From NCBI GenBank assembly GCA_017470045.1, contig JAFUFG010000001.1:62001-126000 (forward strand): a stretch of DNA of 64,000 nt, read 5' to 3'. Below, piece by piece: positions 54,704-62,963 of the stretch. Source of the DNA: Bacilli bacterium (lineage in GTDB: Bacteria; Bacillota_I; Bacilli_A; RF39; UBA660). The position numbers were made by a program, and so were the translations under genes. Each line of letters opens with the position of its first letter. Within the stretch, counting starts at the first letter, position 1. A model generated the notes under the pieces. It did not search any database. It saw nothing but the letters and a program-made list of their open reading frames with translations, and had not been told where the DNA came from.

Positions 54704-57286
54704 CTAATTACCAGGATTGAAGTTTTTAAAATTCATATTTTCATCGACTTGTTTTTTAGACAGCTCATTTGGATCCATACCAAAGTTGGTAAATAACGAA
54801 TTTGGTAAAGTAAACTGCCCACCAACCATACTCTCTGTTTCTTGTAAAGGAATATGATAGTACTTAGAGTAAGCTTCTCTTGCAGCTTTATTTTGAAGCA
54901 TATTCATTAACAACTCGTTTTCTTTTACACGCTGTTGTTTAATGAAATCTCCAAACATGGTACCCATACCTTGTTTAAGAACTTTAAGAGATTCGTTCAT
55001 CTCTTTAAGAGTCTTTTGCTCGTCTTCTTCAGGAAGTTTAAGTTCTTCAATTATCTCTACATACTTCTTTTCAAGATCAGTATCAGCACCAACAATATCA
55101 TCAACACTATCTTCAGTCTTAATTGGAACTTTATTGATATGGAAGTTTTCTTTGATATTCTTACCTTCATACCATACATATAGAGCCATTAATAAAGAGA
55201 ATACTAAGTCATCGTGAGAATTCTCGCTGTGTTCTACTTTACCATTTCTTTTAACCACCATCTTAGATAATTCATCTAATAAGACAGGGCTATTGAACTT
55301 GTCTTTATGGCGTTCCATTCTTTCTCTTAATATTTCTATTAAGAGATCACGCATATCTTTACTAGAATCTAATCCATATACTTTAGTACGTTGTTTTCTT
55401 CTAACAACTCTTCCAAAAGCGTCACTGGTTTCTTCTATAACTCTATCTTTAATTTCGTAATAAAGATTTTGTTTAATTCCACCAGGCTCTTTTAGTTTAG
55501 CTATTAATGATGCCCCAAAACCCATTAGTTTCTTTATAGACGCAACTCTATAAAGCTTGGTTCATTCCAAGTCACTTCCATTACAGAACGTGAGCAGATC
55601 ATATGTCCATCTCTATAAAATATAGAGAGCGGTATTTTTCTTCCACCATAAGCTTGTGGTTCTACTCTCCCGTCAGGAGATGATCGTTGAACGTCTACTA
55701 TTTATATTAAATAGCATTTCGCTTCTGAACAAAGGTATTCTATTTAAGAACTTAACCTTCTTCCCAGAAATTAACACCGGAAACTGGTAAGTCGCCTTAC
55801 CAGCTGAGATTGCTTTCGCTACTCCATTACGCTCTATATTAATTACAGCGTTGGGCATCATAGTTCTTACTATCCATATTAGTACTCGTGCTGTATCTGG
55901 AATGCTCATATAGTTACACTTTATACCAGCTATATATTTAGTAGTCTTACTATCTATAACTGATATAGCGGTATAGTCTCGTTTATAACCGCCAGATACG
56001 TCGACGCCTACTATAGGAGGATTGATAGGTACGCCTGCCACACTTACTTCAATAGTATCATAAATATTCAGGTTATATTTATTTAATACTAATACTGTAT
56101 TTATAGGCTCGTGGACCATACCTCTTAATGCTTCAATATCATCCTGCGAGAAAGGAGAGTTTTCAGGTGTATCAATCCATTCAAGTAAAATCTCTCGACG
56201 GATAGCTACCATATTCCATTCCATTTCTTTGCAGACTCTATAGAACCATTGTTCCCCTAAGCCTAATTGTTTATATGTGTATCTAATATAAACATAGTTA
56301 GAGTTCATATTGTTAGCTATAATATCCATTATTTCTTGATATGATAAATCATACCAAGCTTCACTGAATACTGTAGCATTCTGTATCATTCTAAAAGCAT
56401 ACTCTCCTTCAGGTGTAGAAAGTATGCCTGCAGTTGTAGTAATAGTAACTCCATAAGGAGCATTAACTTTAGCTGCATTTTCGAATGCTTTCATTAATGC
56501 AGGAACACCATTTACATAAATAACATCATTAAATTTAGTAAATGCCCATTCGTCTAACCAGAGATTTGTAATGGTATGACCACGAATCAAGTTAGCTGCA
56601 GCCATTGCATTTCTAGCACTCGGACTAGTTCTAATGATATTATGATTAAATGGATTTTGTATAGTAGTAACTGTAGATGGTAATTTCTTCTTTTTACCAG
56701 ATACAACTGAATACTCTTGATCAAACTGTAAATAAGATGGTAGCATGCTACGCACTGTCTTCATTTGATCCAAGTTTCTTTTAGCGTCAGGATGCTGTTT
56801 GTTCATGAAGAGCATAGCACTATTAGCAGAACCAAAGTTATATATCCATAAGTATCTGACATTAGCTGCCATGGTCTTACCAACCTGACGAGGCATCTCA
56901 AAGAATGTATTTAAGTTGTACATCGTACAAAAGTTGTATGCTAGGTTTCCACGATTTAGTTCATACCGTATACCCTGAGGAGAACCAGAAGAAGGAACTC
57001 TAACCACTTCTCTAAGAAAGTACCAATAGTTACGCTGTACTTCTTTAAGAATTTTAGTTTTGATAGCTAAACTAAGATTAGGGTCATACGGATCAACTCC
57101 TGCTAAATCAGGATCATACAAAACAAGCATGAATCTATTATTCTTTATACCAATAGCTTTTAAATAATGATGCATATTTAAAAAACTAGTGTTACTAGTA
57201 CTCATCTGATAATAAGGTTTCAGATATTGAGTCTGAGGAACCATTTGTCTCGAATTAGGAGATATTAGATTATTAATAATACTCAT
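54704..57286 (-). CDS. terL: Terminase large subunit (two exons)
   Basis: Exons 57286-55826 and 55522-54704 on the minus strand, joined to 759 residues. Exon 1 has the packaging ATPase with Walker A-like PRQVGKTMA, a TNLWLDEWA Walker B-like segment, and the start of the RNase H-like nuclease (GVDVSGGYKRDYT). It reaches INIERN. Exon 2 starts GFGASLIAKL and continues KQNLYYEIKDRVIEE to HDDLVFSLLMALYVWYEG. The join gives IERNGFGASL, the expected continuation of the nuclease. Without splicing, exon 1 would read on for about 50 residues of intron. Ribosome binding site AAAGGAG. Confidence 0.9.
55523..55825 (-). ncRNA. ORF-less group I intron in terminase
   Basis: 303 bases on the minus strand. 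The 5' exon ends in U (AAT codon) and the intron ends in G. P7 pairs ACGATCATC with ATATGATCTG, the same position as GACTAT/ATAGTC in the other two introns but with both strands changed, so the pairing is kept. GTTCAACGA is shared with the polymerase intron. Perfect stems CTGGTAAG-GCGA-CTTACCAG and CTCTATA/TATAGAG are also present. Confidence 0.85.
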
Positions 57287-57351
57287 TAATTATTCTCCTT
57301 TCTTTAGAATTATTTGTATGTTCGGCAAACTCATTTTCTCTTGTATATTAT

Positions 57352-57381
57352 ATAAATAGATTCATATATGAATCTATTTAT
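57352..57381. promoter_or_regulatory. Long palindrome upstream of the 57.4 kb operon
   Basis: 30-base palindrome centred on TCATATATGA between divergent terL and the 57414 gene, with TATATTATA next to it. Probably a regulatory or boundary element. Confidence 0.45.
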
Positions 57382-57413
57382 ATAATTATATATAATTAAA
57401 GGAGGCGTTAGAA

Positions 57414-58103
57414 ATGAAAGTTAGTGAGATCATTCAAGATTATAATCAACTTTTAACAACGATTGAACGTTTAAGTAGAGAATTAAAGGAGAACACAGAA
57501 AACTTTACTTTTGATTGTTTTCCAATGTTTTGTAAAAAGGCAGATGAACTTCAAAAGTTGGTCAATGAATTTCAAGTGTTTATTGATGAAGAGGTTAGTA
57601 TTGTAACCTCTAAAACAAATTCTTACGATTTATCTGAAGATGATGAGAAAGCATTATCTGGCATTATCGAAAAAGAAAATAAAGAAATATCTAGTATTAA
57701 GGAAAATCTTTCTACATGGATGATGGTATTATGGTATGATGCATTTAATCGTACTGATAAAACTATGATATCGTCAGATGAATTTGATGAAGAAGGAAAA
57801 TATGAGTATATCGATGCCGAGATTTGCGGAATTCCTTTCAACGTTCATACATTCTGCAATATTGTTAGGATGCTTGTTAAGATAAATCCTAATAGTACAC
57901 CTAATGAATTGTGGGATGGTCAAAAATCCGCATTTACGTATAAAAATCAGATATTTGAAGCCGAATATTTTTATGGTCAAGGATCAGAATATACTTTAAG
58001 AATATTAGAACCCAACGAAGATATTCCTGCTGTGGTGGCCAATTTTGACAAACTATTTATAAAAATGGTAAAGGAGAAGAAAGTAGGAAAAATAAATGAT
58101 TAA
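57414..58103 (+). CDS. Unknown protein A of a duplicated cluster
   Basis: 229 residues, ribosome binding site AAAGGAGG. The N-terminal half is helical coiled coil. The C-terminal half contains SSDEFDEEGKYEYI, then DGQKSAFTYKNQIFEAEYFY and GQGSEYTLRILEPNED. The 58951-59664 product has the same organisation and the same C-terminal pattern (GKKSYFLYKNKIFESEYVHG, then LYTLRILQPDED). So they are paralogues flanking another paralogous pair. Family unknown. Confidence 0.65.
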   Translation: MKVSEIIQDYNQLLTTIERLSRELKENTENFTFDCFPMFCKKADELQKLVNEFQVFIDEEVSIVTSKTNSYDLSEDDEKALSGIIEKENKEISSIKENLSTWMMVLWYDAFNRTDKTMISSDEFDEEGKYEYIDAEICGIPFNVHTFCNIVRMLVKINPNSTPNELWDGQKSAFTYKNQIFEAEYFYGQGSEYTLRILEPNEDIPAVVANFDKLFIKMVKEKKVGKIND

Positions 58104-58506
58104 TTTTGATGAATTTCAAAAATTAAAATCTAAACGTAATTCTGCTAAAGAGTCTTATGAATATGCAATACGAGATTTAAATGTAGCAATGAAAGATTAT
58201 AATCATAGTCAAAAACTTGATAAAGAGGGGTTTCGGTTTCATTATGATCCTACTCCTGAAAGCTATTTAACTGCTAATAGTCCAGCTACATGCAGTTTTT
58301 TAAGATTAGTAGAATTCACGAAGAAATACTATGATATTAAAGCAGAGTATGAAGAATTGAATAGAGAATTTATGAGGCAAAGCAGAATAATTGATTTAGA
58401 ATGCGAAATTGATGATTATATCGATCGTATTAAAAATAATAATTCATCTGATAATATTAAATTTCTAAAAGACGATTTAAATCAGTTATTTAAATTAATC
58501 AAATAA
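58096..58506 (+). CDS. Unknown helical protein B of a duplicated cluster
   Basis: 136 residues, overlapping the previous gene by 8 bases. Helical, with SFLRLVEFTKKYYDIKAEYEE in the middle. It resembles the next product (LNLVETAKDYYDSKAESEK) in length, layout and the LINLIK-like end. Function unknown. Confidence 0.65.
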   Translation: MINFDEFQKLKSKRNSAKESYEYAIRDLNVAMKDYNHSQKLDKEGFRFHYDPTPESYLTANSPATCSFLRLVEFTKKYYDIKAEYEELNREFMRQSRIIDLECEIDDYIDRIKNNNSSDNIKFLKDDLNQLFKLIK

Positions 58507-58527
58507 TTTAAGGAGGAGATTGGTATA

Positions 58528-58935
58528 ATGCCAGATAAATTAAATTATGATTATTTAAACAAACTTAGACAAGAAAAGTATTCTAAAAGTAGAGATTATG
58601 ATTATTCGGTAAAATATTTGAATTCTGCTATTACCGAATCTCAAAGATGTATAAGTGATATTAATAGTTCAAATATAGATTATACAGAAGAAAAAAGACC
58701 TGAATTATCTTATTTATCAGAACAGTTTTTAAATCTTGTAGAAACTGCCAAAGATTATTATGATTCAAAAGCTGAATCCGAAAAAATAAATAAAGAATAC
58801 AAAAGATTAGCAAGAATACTTGAATTAGAAGAATCTATTGGTAATTATATTAGATGGATCTCTAATGCTAATTATACAGATTATAATGAGCCATTAGAAA
58901 ATGATTTTAATGAATTGATAAATTTAATTAAATGA
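58528..58935 (+). CDS. Unknown helical protein B' of a duplicated cluster
   Basis: 135 residues with AAGGAGGAG upstream. Paralogue of the 58096-58506 product: same length, a similar N-terminal segment, matching VExxKxYYDxKAExE and a similar C-terminus (FNELINLIK). Function unknown. Confidence 0.65.
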   Translation: MPDKLNYDYLNKLRQEKYSKSRDYDYSVKYLNSAITESQRCISDINSSNIDYTEEKRPELSYLSEQFLNLVETAKDYYDSKAESEKINKEYKRLARILELEESIGNYIRWISNANYTDYNEPLENDFNELINLIK

Positions 58936-58950
58936 AGGAGAGGATATACT

Positions 58951-59664
58951 ATGGAAGAGTGTGAATTTGTATTAAAGGAGATAAAAATAATTAAAAAGAT
59001 TCAAGACGAATCTAAAAAGTTAACAAAAGAAAGCAATAATCTTATTAACGAGTGTCTTTATAATAAAAATGCAGAATCATATAATACTACATTTGAAAAA
59101 GTGTTAACTCAGGTAAATGATATTAATAAGAGTATTATGGAATTGAAAGGATTTGTTACTACAAAATTTAACGAAAATATCAATTCTAATCCTAGTAATA
59201 ATGATATTTTTAAAGAATATGAGGGTATATTAAATGCGCATTTAGAAAAAGAGAAATCTATTCTTGTTCATTTACTTGATTGGATGAATACATTATATGA
59301 AGATGCATTTAAATATTCTCAGATACAAATTATTACATCGGATGATTTTGACGACTGTGCTAACTATATTTATAGAGATAAAATAATTCCTGTAGACGGA
59401 ATAGATTTCGATGTTAACGTATTCTGTTCTATAGTATCTGATTTAACTAGAATTGACCCCGATAGTGTAGAAAATGAATGGAATGGTAAAAAATCGTACT
59501 TTTTATATAAAAATAAAATATTTGAATCAGAATACGTACATGGGCAAGGATCATTATATACATTAAGAATATTACAACCAGATGAAGATTGCCCTAAATA
59601 TGCTGTAAATTTAAAAGAGTTATTTATAAGCTATAAGCATAGATTTGAGGAGGAGTTTAATTAA
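58951..59664 (+). CDS. Unknown protein A' of a duplicated cluster
   Basis: 237 residues, ribosome binding site GAAGGAGAGG. N-terminal helices, then TSDDFDDCANYIY and the YKNKIFESEYVHGQGSLYTL segment shared with 57414-58103. The order A-B-B'-A' suggests a duplication with rearrangement. Its last codons include the GAGGAGGAG ribosome binding site of the next gene. Confidence 0.65.
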   Translation: MEECEFVLKEIKIIKKIQDESKKLTKESNNLINECLYNKNAESYNTTFEKVLTQVNDINKSIMELKGFVTTKFNENINSNPSNNDIFKEYEGILNAHLEKEKSILVHLLDWMNTLYEDAFKYSQIQIITSDDFDDCANYIYRDKIIPVDGIDFDVNVFCSIVSDLTRIDPDSVENEWNGKKSYFLYKNKIFESEYVHGQGSLYTLRILQPDEDCPKYAVNLKELFISYKHRFEEEFN

Positions 59665-60192
59665 ATGGCGCACCATCGTGTATATGAGAACTTTGTAGTT
59701 ATTGACTCCGAAATAATTTGGATGAATGAAGAAATAGTAAATATTATTACTCATATTCAAGAAGATGATAAATATATACATAGTAATGAATTTAAATTTA
59801 AAATATACTTTTTGACAATGACTAATAAAAATATTTATAAACTTGCTAAACATTGTATCGGAGTAATAAATTTAAATGAAGAGTATCATGATTTGGATGT
59901 AGAACGTGATATTAGAGCTATTGTTGACTTATCATCGGATATTGAGTATAGTATTACAATGATTGATAATGTTAAAATGGCTAATAAGTACGCAATACTG
60001 GATATATCAACTAATATTAAACGTATTGTAGATACGCTACAAGACATGAGTAATATAGCTGGTGGTATATGTCATTCAGACTATTGTTATGTCGAAAGAA
60101 AGCTACTTACAAAAGAGTCTGTTTATGGCGATAGTAAAAAGGAGATTTTGATAGAGAATGGAGAAACAAGAATTATTGAAGAAAACGTTTGA
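59665..60192 (+). CDS. Unknown helical protein
   Basis: 175 residues, starting immediately after the previous stop. Helical, Ile/Asp/Asn-rich, with no recognised motif. It overlaps the next gene by 35 bases in another frame, which indicates coupled translation. Part of the 57.4-60.4 kb accessory operon. Confidence 0.6.
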   Translation: MAHHRVYENFVVIDSEIIWMNEEIVNIITHIQEDDKYIHSNEFKFKIYFLTMTNKNIYKLAKHCIGVINLNEEYHDLDVERDIRAIVDLSSDIEYSITMIDNVKMANKYAILDISTNIKRIVDTLQDMSNIAGGICHSDYCYVERKLLTKESVYGDSKKEILIENGETRIIEENV

Positions 60193-60412
60193 AATCCATA
60201 AGGCGATTAATCGCCTTATGGAATATGATGTCGATAATATAAAAATAGACTTAGATGAATTGTCTAAAAATAAGATGACTGAATATCAGTTCAAGATGTT
60301 ATCAGTAGCATCTATTGCTATGGAACAAGTACTTTGGTCTCTTAAATTAGCATCAGATTGTTGTTGTGATGTGGAAAACGATTTGACTCTTGAGGAGAAT
60401 GATAATGGGTAA
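60158..60412 (+). CDS. Small unknown protein with CCC cluster
   Basis: 84 residues, overlapping the previous gene. Helical, with ASDCCCDVEND near the end; the three adjacent Cys residues are unusual. Its ribosome binding site is not ideal (GGAG 12-13 bases upstream), and coupling to the preceding gene is likely. Not recognised. Confidence 0.55.
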   Translation: MEKQELLKKTFEIHKAINRLMEYDVDNIKIDLDELSKNKMTEYQFKMLSVASIAMEQVLWSLKLASDCCCDVENDLTLEENDNG

Positions 60413-60456
60413 AAGAGTCTGGTAAATATAATGCATGGAATGAGGAGGAATAAAAT

Positions 60457-60732
60457 ATGAAATCTTTAGTTAAAATTTTACTGATAACTTTTATGTGTAT
60501 GATGGTTGTAGGGTGTAATCCTGTAGCTAGAAAAATGGGTGGTAATATGACCATTAATCTGAAACCAGGAGAAAAACTAGTTAATGCAACGTGGAAAGAT
60601 ACATCGTTATGGATTCTCACAAGAAAGATGAAATCTGATGATGTTGTTGAAACGTACAAGTTTAAAGAAGACTCTACGTTCGGTGTCCTAGAGGGCACTG
60701 TAACTATCTACGAATATAAGGAGGATAAGTAA
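60457..60732 (+). CDS. Phage lipoprotein
   Basis: 91 residues with TGAGGAGG upstream. Lys near the N-terminus, a hydrophobic segment and the lipobox VVGC (Cys20) form a type II signal peptide, so the mature protein is probably lipid-anchored on the outer face of the cytoplasmic membrane. The mature part (PGEKLVNATWKDTSLWILTR, then EGTVTIYE) resembles small lipoproteins found in many phages. A superinfection-exclusion or lysis-related role is possible; not shown here. Confidence 0.65.
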   Translation: MKSLVKILLITFMCMMVVGCNPVARKMGGNMTINLKPGEKLVNATWKDTSLWILTRKMKSDDVVETYKFKEDSTFGVLEGTVTIYEYKEDK

Positions 60733-61262
60733 TGAAAGTAATAACAGCACCAAATGATTACATATTGAAACCTGGAGAAATATCTGTATTTTTAGCAGGT
60801 GGGATTACTAATTGCCCAAATTGGCAGGCTAATATTATTGAACAGCTTGACAACTATCATCTGCCTCAATTAGTTGTGTTTAATCCTAGAAGAGAGAACT
60901 TTCCGATTAATGATCCAAATGCATCTTATGAACAGATAGAATGGGAATTTAAATACTTAGAACGAGCAGATATATTTTCAATGTATTTTTGTGCATCTGA
61001 AAGTGATCAACCTATCTGTATGTATGAGTTAGGAAGATATATTTCTAGAATGCAGTCAAAGCATCCTACTACTTGGAAATATAGAATTGTTATATCTGTA
61101 GAAGATGGTTATAAACGTAAGAACGATGTATTAATTCAAACAAATTTAGCATGCGGAGATTTATTTGTTAATACACAAATGCCAATACTTCAAGATTATC
61201 ACACAATAATGATAAAGCAATCTTTCCATAATATACTTGAATTAAGAAACTTTCGATATTAA
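60732..61262 (+). CDS. Nucleoside 2-deoxyribosyltransferase-like protein
   Basis: 176 residues. The start overlaps the lipoprotein stop (TAATG). It has the features of the nucleoside deoxyribosyltransferase-like family: FLAGGITNCPNWQ near residue 25, NPRRENFPI around 57-65, EQIEWEFKYLERADI and a later PICMYELGRY with the catalytic-type Glu. In known enzymes this fold moves deoxyribose between bases or hydrolyses nucleosides, so a role in nucleotide salvage or host NAD/nucleoside modification is possible. Confidence 0.7.
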   Translation: MKVITAPNDYILKPGEISVFLAGGITNCPNWQANIIEQLDNYHLPQLVVFNPRRENFPINDPNASYEQIEWEFKYLERADIFSMYFCASESDQPICMYELGRYISRMQSKHPTTWKYRIVISVEDGYKRKNDVLIQTNLACGDLFVNTQMPILQDYHTIMIKQSFHNILELRNFRY

Positions 61263-61290
61263 AGAAAGTGATAAAGGAGGACTAGTAATT

Positions 61291-61668
61291 ATGTCTGTTT
61301 ATTCTACTCATGTAAATATTGAAAAGAGAACTGATGATGGTGTATATTGGTTAGTAGAAGGTATTGAATATCCTAATCTTATTACAGATGGTATTACATT
61401 AGAAGAAGCTATTGATAATGCTAAAGATGCTTGGTCTCTTCTTTGTACTGTATACGAAGATAAAGGAGTAGAGATTGACCCTCCCGATAATAAGTTTGAT
61501 AATGAAACTTGGGATGGTGTATCCGAATTACAAGATGATACAACTAAAGTAGTTGTTTTTATCGATTCATTTGATATAGATGTGTATAGAGACAATGTAT
61601 CAGACTATGATCCTGATAAAGAAACCGATGACTCTATGAAAGTAATAGAGGAGAATGTAGATAAGTAA
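61291..61668 (+). CDS. HicB-like protein without HicA
   Basis: 125 residues, ribosome binding site AAAGGAGGA. Residues 1-70 follow the HicB/UPF0150 pattern: a strand start, YWLVEGIEYPNLITDGITLEE and AIDNAKDAWSLL, then DPP. HicB is normally the antitoxin of the HicA ribonuclease. No HicA-like gene adjoins it, and the C-terminal half is acidic rather than a DNA-binding domain. It may neutralise a host toxin or simply use the fold. Confidence 0.6.
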   Translation: MSVYSTHVNIEKRTDDGVYWLVEGIEYPNLITDGITLEEAIDNAKDAWSLLCTVYEDKGVEIDPPDNKFDNETWDGVSELQDDTTKVVVFIDSFDIDVYRDNVSDYDPDKETDDSMKVIEENVDK

Positions 61669-61687
61669 CGAATCAAAATAAATTGAT

Positions 61688-61712
61688 AGAGAACGGTTTA
61701 AAACCGTTCTCT
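61688..61712 (+). terminator. Intrinsic terminator
   Basis: Arms AGAGAACGGTTT/AAACCGTTCTCT around A, followed by a run of T. Confidence 0.8.
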
Positions 61713-61748
61713 TTTTTAATAATCTTATATGAAGGATAGGAGGTATAT

Positions 61749-62579
61749 ATGATTAAAAGCATTCAGTATACTAATTTAGAAAATGTACCATCGTATTATG
61801 CTGCCGATGTTAAATCGTTAGCTCAATTTATAAAGAAACCAATGGAATTTAAAACTGGTATTAATGTTATTCTTGGGCCAAATGGTATAGGAAAATCAAC
61901 TATTATCAGAGATTTAGCAAAATATTTTTATTGTTATAATACAGGTATTTTTGAATTTACAGATAGCGCTATAGACGAAGTATATAAGCACAGTTTAGAT
62001 CAATATTGGAAAGCTATTGATAAACTTAGAGATGGAATGACAATCAGTTCTGATGGTCAAGTATGCTATATTTCATCTAAAAGATTTAATGGAAACGTTG
62101 ATGTTTGTAACAGAGATTATGGTAATGATATGGATGGATTAGCTGAAGTATGGAACAATTTCCATTCCAGTAGTGGTCAAACCAATTTAAGATCATTTAA
62201 TCATATATGGAATTTAATAAAGAAGTTGGATTTTGACGCACATAGAAAGAAAGTTATAATAGACTATAAACAAACTGATCAATATAAAAACAGGCATTTT
62301 GGTATTACAGAATTCTACCATATAGAGAATCCAGATTTAAGTCCTAGTGTTCCTACAATATTAATGGACGAATTAGATGCCAATCTAGATGTAGTAAATA
62401 CTGTGTCTTTATTTAAAGCATTTGAAATACTATCAGATAGATTTCAAATTATTATGTCTACACATTCTCCATTACTCTATTATATAAAAAATGTAAATGT
62501 AATAGAATTAATTCCAGGATACTATAAGAAATGTGATGAAGAACTACATGCCTTCATGAAAGATCATAATCTGGGGTAG
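61749..62579 (+). CDS. AAA/ABC-type ATPase
   Basis: 276 residues, ribosome binding site TAGGAGG. Walker A GPNGIGKST lies at about residues 43-51. A later TILMDELDANLD is Walker B with D-loop, followed by MSTHSPLLYY as switch. This is the compact ABC-type ATPase arrangement of the AAA_21/OLD-like class. No TOPRIM nuclease follows in this chain and no partner nuclease adjoins it, so whether it acts in repair or anti-defence is open. Its TAG stop lies in the following palindrome. Confidence 0.75.
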   Translation: MIKSIQYTNLENVPSYYAADVKSLAQFIKKPMEFKTGINVILGPNGIGKSTIIRDLAKYFYCYNTGIFEFTDSAIDEVYKHSLDQYWKAIDKLRDGMTISSDGQVCYISSKRFNGNVDVCNRDYGNDMDGLAEVWNNFHSSSGQTNLRSFNHIWNLIKKLDFDAHRKKVIIDYKQTDQYKNRHFGITEFYHIENPDLSPSVPTILMDELDANLDVVNTVSLFKAFEILSDRFQIIMSTHSPLLYYIKNVNVIELIPGYYKKCDEELHAFMKDHNLG

Positions 62580-62595
62580 ACTCATATGAGTCTAC
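62576..62595. terminator. CATATG-centred palindromic terminator overlapping a stop codon
   Basis: 20-base perfect palindrome, half-arm GTAGACTCAT. Confidence 0.7.
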
Positions 62596-62650
62596 TCTAA
62601 TTTAAATCTGTTTTTAATTATATACTATAGTTATGAATAAACAAGAAAGG
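62590..62650 (+). repeat. Copy 2 of duplicated promoter/RBS block
   Basis: Near-identical to 53116-53176. Here the -10-like element reads TATAGT (62626-62631), with TATACTATAGTTATGAATAAAC at 62621-62642, and AAAGGAG follows. Confidence 0.75.
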
Positions 62651-62662
62651 AGAAGTATTAAT

Positions 62663-62917
62663 ATGAGTAATGATAATAATCGCCATAGAGCCATATACGG
62701 TCTAGCAACAAAGTATTTTATTAAATACACTAAAATAGGATACAAAAAATTTGTTGGGAATGATATTACTATGCTTTATAAATGGCCCATTTTTTTATAC
62801 TATAGAAAGATAAGATCTAGGGCTATAAAACGCTCTAGAGAAAAAGATGCTGCTAAATCTTGGAAAAGGTTAGATGCACAGATTAAGAAAGATCTAAAAA
62901 AAGAAATTCGTTCTTAA
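62663..62917 (+). CDS. Small basic protein
   Basis: 84 residues from the ATG at 62663 (MSNDNNRH), with AAAGGAG upstream; an earlier in-frame ATG lies in the duplicated promoter block and has no site. Very basic helical C-terminus (RKIRSRAIKRSREKDAAKSW). Not recognised; expressed from the same promoter type as the 53186-53416 gene. Confidence 0.6.
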   Translation: MSNDNNRHRAIYGLATKYFIKYTKIGYKKFVGNDITMLYKWPIFLYYRKIRSRAIKRSREKDAAKSWKRLDAQIKKDLKKEIRS

Positions 62918-62925
62918 AAAGCAAT

Positions 62926-62961
62926 AAGTATACGGTAGGGAATATTCCCTACCGTATACTT
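62926..62961. terminator. Long palindromic terminator
   Basis: 36-base perfect palindrome, half-arm AAGTATACGGTAGGGAAT, with T-run; between convergent genes. Confidence 0.8.
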
Positions 62962-62963
62962 TT

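Noticed and set aside
55523..55825. Protein-coding tail or small gene in the terminase gap
   Set aside because: Open frames here read plausibly as protein, but the gap has group I ends and P7 pairing, and removal restores the terminase nuclease sequence.
60412..60456. Tiny ORFs between 60412 and 60457
   Set aside because: MGKRVW and a 9-codon frame overlapping the lipoprotein ribosome binding site are too short and have no initiation signals.
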